Assembly: GCA_934636865.1 (NCBI GenBank)
Contig: CAKUBI010000006.1
Location: 1 to 64,000 of the forward strand
Length of the DNA: 64,000 bases
Source of the DNA: an uncultured Oscillospiraceae bacterium
GTDB lineage: Bacteria; Bacillota; Clostridia; Oscillospirales; Oscillospiraceae
Direction of reading: 5' to 3'
Made by a program: the position numbers and the translations under genes. This document shows positions 8,413-16,468 of this stretch, piece by piece; position 1 is the first letter of the stretch; every line of letters starts with the position of its first letter. The notes under the pieces were generated by a model. That model saw nothing but the letters and a program-made list of their open reading frames with translations. It did not search any database and had not been told where the DNA came from.

Positions 8413-8475
8413 AGATTATCAACGGATGACGACAGGCGATCGCATCGCTGTCCGGCGATAAGGGAAGGAAACGAC

Positions 8476-8934
8476 ATGATACCGGAAAAGCCGACGCATG
8501 GGAAAACGATCTTCAGCCATGCCAACAAAATGACGCAGGCCTACCACGTGATGCTCGCGCCGCTCTGCAAGGAGACGGACCTGCCGCCGCTGGCGCTGGA
8601 CATCCTGCTCTTTCTCGCCAACAACCCCGAGTACAGCACGGCGAAGGACATCTGCCGCATGCGCGGGCACAAACCGGGTATCGTCTCCGTGCACGTGGAA
8701 AGACTGGTCCATGACGGCCTTCTTGAGCGGCGGGAGATGCCGGGTGACCGGCGGCAGACAAAGCTCGTCTGCACGGAAAAGGCGCAGGACCTGATCGGAC
8801 GCGGGCGGGAGATCCAGTGGCAGTTCGGCCGCCGCCTGCTCGCGGGCATTTCGGAGGAGGATCAGGCGGTCATGCGCCGCTGCTTCGACATGATCGACGC
8901 CAATCTGGACGAGCTGTGCAGGACGGGGCGCTGA
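8476..8934 (+). CDS. MarR family transcriptional regulator
   Basis: A 152-residue winged-helix protein. The central region shows the MarR pattern: recognition-helix stretch (residues about 57-85) and the wing RREMPGDRRQTKLVCTEKA. It stands first in an operon with two ABC exporter genes (34 nt to the first), the common arrangement for a repressor that senses an exported compound. Start ATG at 8476 follows AAGGAAACGAC. The ligand is unknown. Confidence 0.9.
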   Translation: MIPEKPTHGKTIFSHANKMTQAYHVMLAPLCKETDLPPLALDILLFLANNPEYSTAKDICRMRGHKPGIVSVHVERLVHDGLLERREMPGDRRQTKLVCTEKAQDLIGRGREIQWQFGRRLLAGISEEDQAVMRRCFDMIDANLDELCRTGR

Positions 8935-8968
8935 AAAGGCCCCGGGGAAGAAAACAGGAGAATGAAAC

Positions 8969-10723
8969 ATGCTGAAATTACTCAAAAACATGCGCCGCAA
9001 AGAGGTGCTCATGACGCTTTTGTGCGCCGTGCTGGTGGTCGTGCAGATCTACTTTGACCTGCGCCTGCCGGACTACATGACCGATCTGACGACGCTCATC
9101 AAGACATCGGGCACGACGGCGGACATCCTGTCCGTCGGCATGAAGATGCTTGCCTGCACGCTTGCGAGCGCCGTGCTGGCCGTGGGCTGCGGCTACCTTG
9201 CCGCCAGGGCGGCCTCCGGCTTCAGCTTCACGGTGCGCGAAAAGCTCTTTCGTCACGTGATGGACATCGGCAGCGAGGAAATGCAGGACTTTTCCGTCGC
9301 CAGCCTTATCACGAGAACGACGAACGACATCACGCAGATCCAGATGATCGTGGCGATGGGCATGCAGATGATGATCAAATCGCCGATCATGGCGGTCTGG
9401 GCCGTCGTCAAGATCCTCGGCAAGAGCTGGGAGCTCTCCGCCGTGACGGCGGCGTTCGTCGTCGTCATCTGCGTGACGATCTTCACGGTGATGAGCGTCT
9501 GCATCCCGCGCTTCCGCATCGTGCAGAAGCTCACCGACCAGATCAACCGCGTGGCGCGCGAAAACCTGACGGGCATCAACGTGGTGCACGCCTTCAACGC
9601 GGAAAGCTACCAGAACGAAAAGTTCAACAGGCCGAGTCTTGAGATGATGAACACGCAGGTGAAGAACCAGAAGCTCTTCGCCCTCGTGCAGCCGACGATG
9701 ACGCTCGGCATGAACGGCCTGTCGCTCACGATCTACTGGCTGGGCGCGGCGCTCATCAACAGCATCGCGCTCACCGATCCCGCCGCGCGGCTGACGATGT
9801 TCAGCGACGTGCTGGTGTTCAGCACCTACGCGACCTATGTGGTCATGTCCTTTATGATGCTCGTGATGATCTTCATGATGCTGCCGCAGGCGCAGGTCTC
9901 CGCCGAGCGTATCAACGAGGTGCTGGGCCGCAGGGCGAGCATCCGCGAGGGGCGCGTGAGCGAAAGCGCAGAGCGCGGCACGGTGGAGTTCAAAAACGTT
10001 TCCTTCCGCTATCCGCACGCTTCGGAGGATGAGCTTTCGCATATCAGCTTCCGCGTGGAAAAGGGCGAGACGCTTGCAGTCATCGGCGCGACGGGCAGCG
10101 GCAAAACGACGCTCGTGAGCCTGATCCCGCGCTTTTACGACGCGACGGAGGGCGAGGTGCTCGTCGATGGCGTGAACGTGAAGGACTACACCTTCGACGC
10201 GCTTTATGACCGGCTCGGCTACGTGACGCAGAAGGCGGTCCTCTTCGCCGGCAGCATCCGCGAGAACGTGGAGTTCGGCGAGAGCACCGCGCTCGCGGAC
10301 GGGGAAACCCTTGCACAGGCGGTCGAGCTGTCGCAGGCAAAGGAATTTGTCGATCAGCTGCCCGACGGCACGGAGCACCGCGTGGCGCAGATGGGCCGCA
10401 ACATGTCCGGCGGACAGAAGCAGCGCCTCTCCATCGCCCGCGCGCTTGCGAGAAAGCCGGAGATCCTCGTCTTTGACGATTCCTTCTCCGCGCTCGACTA
10501 CCGCACGGATGCGAAGCTGCGCGAGGGTCTTGCCGCGCAGCTGAAGGATACGACGAAGATCATCGTGGCGCAGCGCATCAGCACCATCCGCCATGCCGAC
10601 AGGATCATCGTGCTCGACCGCGGCGTGGCCGTGGGCATCGGTACGCACGACGAACTGATGAAAAATTGTGACGTTTACCGCGAGATCGCGACCTCCCAGC
10701 TCAGCGCTGCGGAGCTCGCATAA
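8969..10723 (+). CDS. ABC exporter subunit, permease-ATPase fusion with degenerate catalytic site
   Basis: 584 residues: six-helix type IV exporter domain (about 1-320), then a nucleotide-binding domain. Walker A GATGSGKTT is near residue 373, the signature MSGGQKQR near 480, and Walker B reads ILVFDDSFSALD, where the catalytic Glu is replaced by Asp. This is the degenerate half of a heterodimeric exporter such as TM287/288 or BmrCD (family knowledge). Its partner lies 11 nt downstream and carries the Glu. The substrate is unknown; the MarR neighbour suggests a drug or toxic metabolite. Confidence 0.9.
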   Translation: MLKLLKNMRRKEVLMTLLCAVLVVVQIYFDLRLPDYMTDLTTLIKTSGTTADILSVGMKMLACTLASAVLAVGCGYLAARAASGFSFTVREKLFRHVMDIGSEEMQDFSVASLITRTTNDITQIQMIVAMGMQMMIKSPIMAVWAVVKILGKSWELSAVTAAFVVVICVTIFTVMSVCIPRFRIVQKLTDQINRVARENLTGINVVHAFNAESYQNEKFNRPSLEMMNTQVKNQKLFALVQPTMTLGMNGLSLTIYWLGAALINSIALTDPAARLTMFSDVLVFSTYATYVVMSFMMLVMIFMMLPQAQVSAERINEVLGRRASIREGRVSESAERGTVEFKNVSFRYPHASEDELSHISFRVEKGETLAVIGATGSGKTTLVSLIPRFYDATEGEVLVDGVNVKDYTFDALYDRLGYVTQKAVLFAGSIRENVEFGESTALADGETLAQAVELSQAKEFVDQLPDGTEHRVAQMGRNMSGGQKQRLSIARALARKPEILVFDDSFSALDYRTDAKLREGLAAQLKDTTKIIVAQRISTIRHADRIIVLDRGVAVGIGTHDELMKNCDVYREIATSQLSAAELA

Positions 10724-10734
10724 GGAGGCGAGAA

Positions 10735-12507
10735 ATGATGAAAAAGAAACAAAGCGGCAATCCTATCGGCGCGCTCAGGCGCACGGGCGCGTACATGCGC
10801 TCGAGCATGGGCGTCATCGTCTTTGCCCTTGTGCTGGCGGCGCTGAGCGCCGTGATGACCATCGTCGGTCCGGGTAAGATCGGCGATATCGCAACGCTTA
10901 TGTCCGACGGGCTCTTCGACGGCATCGACCTCGCCGCCGTCGCAAGGATCGGCGTGGGCCTTGCGGTCATCTACTGCCTGAGCGCGCTCTTTGGCTTCAT
11001 CCAGCAGTATATCATGGCGGCCGTGACACTGAAAATGTCCTACCGCATGCGCAGTGAGCTTTCGGAAAAGATCAACCGCGTGCCGCAGAAGTATTTTAAC
11101 ACCACCTCGCAGGGCGACATTTTAAGCCGCATCACGAACGACGTTTCGACGCTTCAGCAGGGCCTGACGAACAGCCTGCCGACCATCATCAGCGCCGTCA
11201 CGCAGTTTGCCGGCTGCCTTATCATGATGTTCGTGACCGAGTGGCGCATGGCGCTCACGGCGCTGTGCATCACGCTCCTTGGCATGGTGCTGATCATTGT
11301 CATCATGTCGAGATCGCAGCGCTACTTCGCCGCGCGGCAGAAGAGCCTCGGCGAGCTCAACGGCTATGTTGAGGAAATGTACTCCGGGCACGAGGTCGTG
11401 CGCATCAGCCGCGCTGTCGATAAGGTGCTTGACCGTTTCGACGGCCTGAACGCGGCGGTGTACGACGCAAACTGGCGCTCGCAGTTCTTATCCGGCGTGA
11501 TGCAGCCGCTGATGAACGTGATCGGCAACCTCTCGTATGTCGCGGTGTGCGTGCTCGGTTCGGTGCTGGCCATCAACGGCACGATCGAATTCGGCGTCAT
11601 CGTCTCGTTCATCCTGTATGTGCGCCTGTTCACAACGCCGCTGACGCAGATCGCACAGGGCATGACGAACCTCCAGACAGCGTCTGCCTCGGCCCACCGC
11701 ATCTTCGACTTCCTTGAAAGCGAGGAGCTGAGCGACGAGAGCGCGAAAACGCAAACGCTCACGGACGTGCGCGGCGCGGTAAAATTCGACCACGTGCGCT
11801 TCAGCTATCCCGACTCGCCCGACAAGGTCATCATCAAGGACTTCTCCGCCGACGTGCATCCGGGGCAGAAGGTCGCGATCGTCGGCCCCACGGGCGCGGG
11901 CAAGACCACGATGGTCAACCTCCTCATGCGCTTTTTCGAGGTGAACAGCGGCTGCATCACGATCGACGGCGTGCCGACGACGGAGCTTCGCCGCGCGGAC
12001 GTGCACAAGCTCTTCGGCATGGTTTTGCAGGATACCTGGCTCTTTGAGGGCACGATCCGTGAAAACCTCGTCTACAACATGCAGAGCATCACGGACGAGC
12101 AGCTCGAGACCGTCTGCCGCGCCTGCGGGCTTGATAAATTTGTCCACTCGCTGCCGCAGGGCTTCGACACCGTGCTCAGCGAGAGCACAACCATCTCGGC
12201 GGGGCAGAAGCAGCTTTTGACCATCGCGCGTGCGATGCTCCAGAACGCGCCGATGCTCATCCTCGACGAGGCCACGTCCTCGGTCGATACGCGCACGGAG
12301 CTTTTGATCCAGCGCGCGATGGATGAGCTGACGAAGGGGCGGACGAGCTTTGTCATCGCCCACCGCCTTTCGACGATCAAAAACGCCGACCTCATCCTGG
12401 TGATGCGCGGCGGCGACGTGATCGAAAGCGGCACGCACGAGCAGTTGATGGAGAAGAACGGCTTCTATGCCGAGCTTTACAACAGCCAGTTCGCGCAGGC
12501 GTCGTAA
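10735..12507 (+). CDS. ABC exporter subunit, permease-ATPase fusion with intact Walker B
   Basis: 590 residues: exporter membrane domain (about 1-330) and ATPase domain. Walker A GPTGAGKTT is near residue 383, Walker B MLILDEATSSVD keeps the catalytic Glu, but the signature reads TISAGQKQL rather than LSGGQ. The pairing of a degenerate Walker B in the upstream gene with a degenerate signature here is the expected asymmetry of a heterodimer with one hydrolysing site. The ATG at 10735 follows AAGGAGGCGAGAA. Confidence 0.9.
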   Translation: MMKKKQSGNPIGALRRTGAYMRSSMGVIVFALVLAALSAVMTIVGPGKIGDIATLMSDGLFDGIDLAAVARIGVGLAVIYCLSALFGFIQQYIMAAVTLKMSYRMRSELSEKINRVPQKYFNTTSQGDILSRITNDVSTLQQGLTNSLPTIISAVTQFAGCLIMMFVTEWRMALTALCITLLGMVLIIVIMSRSQRYFAARQKSLGELNGYVEEMYSGHEVVRISRAVDKVLDRFDGLNAAVYDANWRSQFLSGVMQPLMNVIGNLSYVAVCVLGSVLAINGTIEFGVIVSFILYVRLFTTPLTQIAQGMTNLQTASASAHRIFDFLESEELSDESAKTQTLTDVRGAVKFDHVRFSYPDSPDKVIIKDFSADVHPGQKVAIVGPTGAGKTTMVNLLMRFFEVNSGCITIDGVPTTELRRADVHKLFGMVLQDTWLFEGTIRENLVYNMQSITDEQLETVCRACGLDKFVHSLPQGFDTVLSESTTISAGQKQLLTIARAMLQNAPMLILDEATSSVDTRTELLIQRAMDELTKGRTSFVIAHRLSTIKNADLILVMRGGDVIESGTHEQLMEKNGFYAELYNSQFAQAS

Positions 12508-12522
12508 GAGAATCAGCAAAAT

Positions 12523-12560
12523 GGGCGCAGGCCTCCGGCCTGCGCCCGTTCTTTCTCTTT
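12523..12560 (+). terminator. Terminator of the marR-ABC operon
   Basis: Perfect 11-bp stem GGGCGCAGGCC/GGCCTGCGCCC with a TCC loop, followed by a T-rich tract (GTTCTTTCTCTTTTC). Confidence 0.85.
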
Positions 12561-12607
12561 TCTGCGGCGGAAGTTAAAGAAAAGTTTATCACCGCGGCGG
12601 GAAACGG

Positions 12608-12616
12608 TGGTATAAT
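12608..12616 (+). promoter_or_regulatory. Extended -10 promoter of the yuiD-like gene
   Basis: TGGTATAAT with a consensus -10. No good -35 lies 17 nt upstream, so it may rely on the extended -10. Confidence 0.55.
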
Positions 12617-12672
12617 AAGGCGCATGAAGGGGAACTTGCAAACTCCCCGCCGCGAAAGGAAGCGGAAACGCT

Positions 12673-13137
12673 ATGAACTGGTTTCAGGAATTGCTGTCGA
12701 ACGGATTTTTGCTCACGGCGCTCTCGTCGTGGTTCTGGGCGCAGCTCATCAAGACGGTGCTCCACGCGATCGTGACGAAAAAGCTCGACCTCACGCGCCT
12801 TGTCGGCGACGGCGGGATGCCGAGCGGCCATTCGGCCACGGTCTCGTCGCTTGCCGCGAGCGCTGCGTTCGTCTACGGGCTCGGCTCGTTCGAGTTCGCC
12901 ATTGCGCTCGTCTTTGCCATCGTCGTGTGCAAGGACGCGATGGGCGTGCGGCTTGAAACGGGCAAGCAGGCGGCCATCATCAACGACATCGTCGAGGCGT
13001 TCAACGTGCTCGCCTCGGAGGAAAAGCTCCCGGACGCGAAGCTCAAGGAGTTCGTCGGCCACACGCCCCTGCAGGTCATTGCGGGCATCCTGCTCGGCAC
13101 AGCAAATGCGCTGGTCCTCTATACATTTGTTTTCTGA
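12673..13137 (+). CDS. Divergent PAP2 family protein (YuiD-like, DUF212)
   Basis: 154 residues with about four hydrophobic helices. The GMPSGHSA motif near residue 50 is the PAP2-type phosphatase signature retained in the DUF212/YuiD family, followed by FAIVVCKDAMGVR and, near the C terminus, GHTPLQVIAGILLG. Family members are integral membrane proteins related to acid phosphatases acting on lipid phosphates; the substrate is unknown. It is monocistronic between a -10 element and a strong terminator. The start follows GAAAGGAAGCGG. Confidence 0.88.
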   Translation: MNWFQELLSNGFLLTALSSWFWAQLIKTVLHAIVTKKLDLTRLVGDGGMPSGHSATVSSLAASAAFVYGLGSFEFAIALVFAIVVCKDAMGVRLETGKQAAIINDIVEAFNVLASEEKLPDAKLKEFVGHTPLQVIAGILLGTANALVLYTFVF

Positions 13138-13144
13138 AGGCGCA

Positions 13145-13183
13145 AAAAAGTGCGCGCCGCAGGTCATGCGGCGCGCACTTTTT
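13145..13183. terminator. Bidirectional terminator
   Basis: Sixteen-base stem AAAAAGTGCGCGCCGC/GCGGCGCGCACTTTTT with a 7-nt loop and A/T runs on both sides, between the convergent yuiD-like and P-type ATPase genes. Confidence 0.9.
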
Positions 13184-13201
13184 ATTTTCGGTTTCGGAGG
13201 A

Positions 13202-15304
13202 TCAATCGGCGCTGCCCGCTTCGTCCTCCTCCGGGAGAAGATTCGTCATGCTCTTTAGGCTGATGCCGAGCGTGGACATGTTATGCAGCAGGGCGGAGGT
13301 CGTCGGCGGCAGGATGCCCGCCACGCCGAGCGCGATGAGCGAGAAGTTGAAGCCGACGATGAAGCGGTAGTTGCGGTGGATACGGTCGATGAGCGCTTCA
13401 CTGAGCTTTCGCAGTGTGACGAGGGCGAAGAGGTCCTCGGACGCGACGGTAATATCGGCGATCTCGCGCGCGATGGCCGCACCGGTCGAGATGGCGATGC
13501 CCGCGTCGGCCTCGGAGAGGGCGGGGGAATCGTTCACGCCGTCGCCGATCATGATGACGGTGCGGCCTTTCGCCTTTTCGCTGCGGACGAAGGCGGCCTT
13601 GTCCTCGGGCAGGACCTCGGCATAGACCTCGTCCACGCCGACCTCGGCGGCGACGGACTCGGCAGTCCGGCGGTTGTCGCCGGTCATCATCACGACCTTG
13701 TCGATGCCGCACGCGTGCAGCGCGCGGATGGCGTCCTTCGCCTCCCTGCGCAGGGGATCGTGGATGCAGATGACGGCGGAGAGCTCGCCGGCGATGCAGA
13801 GGTAGAGGTGGGAGTACTCCGCGGGCAGGGAATCGAACTTCTCCTGCTCGCCCTCGGGCACGCGGCAGCCCTCGTCCTCAAAGACGAAGTGCGCGCTGCC
13901 GATGAGCACCTTCTTGTCGTCCACCATGCTCGAAATGCCGTGGGCCACGATGTACTGCACCTGGGAGTGATACTCCTCGTGCGTCAGGCCGCGCTTTTTG
14001 GCCTCCTCGACCACGGCGTTGGCCATGGAGTGCGGATAGTGCTCTTCCAGGCACGCGGCAAGGCGCAGCATCTCGCTCTCCTCATGTCCGCCGAAGGGGA
14101 CGATCTGCGCGACCTTCGGCGAGGCGTAGGTGAGCGTGCCGGTCTTGTCGAAAACGACGGTGTTCGCCTGTGCCACGGCTTCAAGGAAGCGCCCGCCCTT
14201 GACGGAGATGTGGCGCCCGCTGCTCTCGCGCATGGCGGAGAGCACGGCAATGGGCATGGAGAGCTTGAGCGCGCAGGAGAAATCGACCATCAGCACGGCA
14301 AGCATCTTGGTGACGTTGCGCGTGAGAAGGTAGGTGAGCAGCGTTCCGCCGAGCGTGTAGGGAACGAGACGGTCGGCAAGGCGCGAGGCTTTGTCCTCGG
14401 CGGTGGATTTGAGTTTTTCGGATTCCTCGATCATCCTGACGATGCGGTCGTACCGGCCGCCGCCGAGCTCCTTTTCCACGCAGATGACGCACTCGCCCTC
14501 CTCGGCGACGGTGCCCGCGTAGACAAGGCTTCCTTCGCGCTTGGGCACGGGCATGGATTCGCCCGTCATCGACGCCTGATTGACCATCGCCTCGCCAGAG
14601 ACGACCTTGCCGTCGAGCGGGATGAGGTTGCCCGTGCGCACGACGATCCGGTCGCCCGCCTTCACGTCGCTGATGGGGACGAGGACCTCGGTCTCGCCGG
14701 TCTTGAGCCAGACGTGATCGACGTTGAGCGACATCGCGCCGGCGAGGTCGGCGACGGACTTCTTGTGCGTCCATTCCTCAAGGATCTCGCCGAGGCGCAG
14801 CATGAACATCACCGAGCTTGCGGTCGGGAAGTCGCCGCGCACCATCGAGACGGTGACGGCGGTCGCGTCCAGCACGGCGACGGAGAGTCTGCCGTGCAGC
14901 AGCGCGGAAAGGCCCTCGCGGATGTACTTGACGGAATGGAAAACGGCGAGCGCCGTGGTGAGCGGCAGCGGGAAGAACAGCTTTGAGATCACGCGGCGGA
15001 TGACCGTCCAGGAGAGCTTGTCCTCATACTCGCGGTTCAGCGCGCGGGAGGTGTGCTCGGGCACGAGCGCCATCTGCTCGCCCTTTTCAAAGGAAAAGGC
15101 GGCCAGCGCCTGAACGAGCGCGGCGCGGCTTGAGCGGTAGGTGATCACGGCGTCCTGCGTGCGGTCAAAGACCGCGGCCTCGGCGACGCCGTCGATATTT
15201 TTAAGATAGTATTCCAGAATGTCCGCTTCGTGCAGCGACATGCGCCTGCAGAAAAGGTGTACGCGCATCCGCCCGGCGGACTCATGCAGGATCTTGCACT
15301 TCAT
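13202..15304 (-). CDS. P1B-type heavy-metal-translocating ATPase with an atypical transmembrane metal site
   Basis: 700 residues. P-type landmarks are present: TGES (in NQASMTGESMP), phosphorylation site DKTGTLTYA, MTGDN and GDGVNDSPAL. The N terminus (about 1-75) is a small alpha-beta domain without a CxxC pair. In the membrane helix that normally carries CPC, the sequence is DFSCALKLSMP, so the metal site is SCA-L rather than CPC and the transported ion cannot be inferred by analogy. Start ATG 15304 follows GAAGGAG; the longer frame starts with TTG. A DUF6110 gene precedes it by 66 nt, probably in one transcript. Confidence 0.88.
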   Translation of the reverse strand: MKCKILHESAGRMRVHLFCRRMSLHEADILEYYLKNIDGVAEAAVFDRTQDAVITYRSSRAALVQALAAFSFEKGEQMALVPEHTSRALNREYEDKLSWTVIRRVISKLFFPLPLTTALAVFHSVKYIREGLSALLHGRLSVAVLDATAVTVSMVRGDFPTASSVMFMLRLGEILEEWTHKKSVADLAGAMSLNVDHVWLKTGETEVLVPISDVKAGDRIVVRTGNLIPLDGKVVSGEAMVNQASMTGESMPVPKREGSLVYAGTVAEEGECVICVEKELGGGRYDRIVRMIEESEKLKSTAEDKASRLADRLVPYTLGGTLLTYLLTRNVTKMLAVLMVDFSCALKLSMPIAVLSAMRESSGRHISVKGGRFLEAVAQANTVVFDKTGTLTYASPKVAQIVPFGGHEESEMLRLAACLEEHYPHSMANAVVEEAKKRGLTHEEYHSQVQYIVAHGISSMVDDKKVLIGSAHFVFEDEGCRVPEGEQEKFDSLPAEYSHLYLCIAGELSAVICIHDPLRREAKDAIRALHACGIDKVVMMTGDNRRTAESVAAEVGVDEVYAEVLPEDKAAFVRSEKAKGRTVIMIGDGVNDSPALSEADAGIAISTGAAIAREIADITVASEDLFALVTLRKLSEALIDRIHRNYRFIVGFNFSLIALGVAGILPPTTSALLHNMSTLGISLKSMTNLLPEEDEAGSAD

Positions 15305-15370
15305 GGGTCTTGACTCCTTCAAAAGTAAACGAGAGCCGCTTGCCGCGGCTCCCGTGCGTTTATTGTCCGC

Positions 15371-15634
15371 TTATTCCTCGGATCCCGCGGAAGCGTCCTC
15401 GATGACTGCGGCGTCCTCCTCGGCAGCGCGGCGCTCGTTGATGTCCTTGGCGTCGGCGTAGACGTCCTCGGCATCCTCGCGCACGTTCGTCACGGCCTGC
15501 ATCACGCAGTCCTTCGCGCGCAGCACCGCCGCAGTGGTATGGGAATAGACTTTCTTGGCGTCCTTGCTGGTCAGGATCTTGAGACCGGCAGTGCCGAACA
15601 GGACACCGGCGGCAAACAAACCGATATGCTTCAT
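15371..15634 (-). CDS. DUF6110 family protein
   Basis: 87 residues: one N-terminal hydrophobic segment (HIGLFAAGVLFGTAGLKIL) followed by a conserved SKDAKKVY stretch and an acidic, helical C-terminal half. This matches small Firmicute DUF6110 proteins, often encoded beside P-type ATPases as here. It probably sits in the membrane with a cytosolic tail; its role is unknown, and partnership with the ATPase is inference from order. Start ATG 15634 follows AGGAGGTTTTTATCTT. Confidence 0.8.
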   Translation of the reverse strand: MKHIGLFAAGVLFGTAGLKILTSKDAKKVYSHTTAAVLRAKDCVMQAVTNVREDAEDVYADAKDINERRAAEEDAAVIEDASAGSEE

Positions 15635-15692
15635 AAGATAAAAACCTCCTGTCGTTTTTTGACAAAAATGCTTGTCTTTCAATTTCCTGCAC

Positions 15693-15721
15693 ACTATAAC
15701 ATAGCGTTTTTTGAATTGCAA
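15693..15721 (-). promoter_or_regulatory. Promoter of the DUF6110-ATPase operon
   Basis: On the minus strand TTGCAA, 17-nt spacer, TATAGT. Confidence 0.7.
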
Positions 15722-15776
15722 GTGGGGAAATGTTAAAAAACGGCGAACATGAAAGCACCGTGTTTGTCTGTGCGCG

Positions 15777-16310
15777 TCAGATGTGCGCCTGCTCGTCCCA
15801 GAGCGTCAGCTCGCCGCACGCGAGCGTCGCGGGCACGTCGATGATGCGCTGATTCGACGAGCCGCGGAAGCGCAGCGAGATATCATGCTTCGCCTCGACA
15901 TACCGCCCGTCCACGAGCACGTCAAGGAGCGAAAGCAGCTTGTCCGTTGCCTCGCAGCGGGGATAGGCGCCGGGGGTGCGGAGCTCCTCCCAGGTAAAGC
16001 CCGTGAACGACCAGATGTCCTTTTGCGGCAGCGCGCGCCGCACGCGGCGCAGAAACGGCAGCAGCACACGCTGGTTTGCGGGTTCAAACGGCTCGCCGCC
16101 GAGCAGCGTGAGCCCGTTGATGTAGCCGGGGGCGAGCATGGAAAGAAGCTGGCGCTCCGTCTCCTCGGTGAAGGGCTTCCCGTAGTGAAAGTCCCACGTC
16201 TGGGGCTGAAAGCAGTGCTCGCAGTGGTTGGTGCAGCCCGAGACGAACAGGGACACGCGCACGCCGAAACCGTTGGCAATGTCGCAGTTTTTGATCTCGC
16301 CGTAGTACAT
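15777..16310 (-). CDS. nrdG: Anaerobic ribonucleoside-triphosphate reductase activating protein
   Basis: A 177-residue radical SAM enzyme that installs the glycyl radical on NrdD. The iron-sulfur motif CTNHCEHCF gives Cys26, Cys30 and Cys33 in the CxxxCxxC spacing, followed by the SAM-binding GGEPFEP stretch. It lies downstream of nrdD on the same strand but is separated by a terminator and has its own consensus-like promoter (16343-16371), so the two can be expressed partly independently. Start ATG follows AAGGAGGGATGCCGCC. Confidence 0.94.
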   Translation of the reverse strand: MYYGEIKNCDIANGFGVRVSLFVSGCTNHCEHCFQPQTWDFHYGKPFTEETERQLLSMLAPGYINGLTLLGGEPFEPANQRVLLPFLRRVRRALPQKDIWSFTGFTWEELRTPGAYPRCEATDKLLSLLDVLVDGRYVEAKHDISLRFRGSSNQRIIDVPATLACGELTLWDEQAHI

Positions 16311-16342
16311 GGCGGCATCCCTCCTTGATCGTAGTACCGGTT

Positions 16343-16371
16343 ATTATAGCATCCGGCGGCGGAATTGTCCA
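16343..16371 (-). promoter_or_regulatory. nrdG promoter
   Basis: On the minus strand TGGACA, 17-nt spacer, TATAAT, 32 nt upstream of the nrdG start. Confidence 0.8.
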
Positions 16372-16389
16372 TGCCGTTCGGGGAGAATG

Positions 16390-16429
16390 GAAAAAACAAA
16401 GAGCGGGCCTGCCGCAAGGCAGACCCGCT
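16390..16429 (-). terminator. nrdD terminator
   Basis: On the minus strand AGCGGGTCTGCC/GGCAGGCCCGCT (one G-T pair) with a TTGC loop, then CTTTGTTTTTT. Confidence 0.87.
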
Positions 16430-16468
16430 GAACGATGTACGGATTAAAGAATAGACAATGATCGAAGC

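Noticed and set aside
13283-14986. 567-codon open frame opposite the P-type ATPase
   Set aside because: Antisense shadow of a gene with all P-type motifs; no family resemblance.
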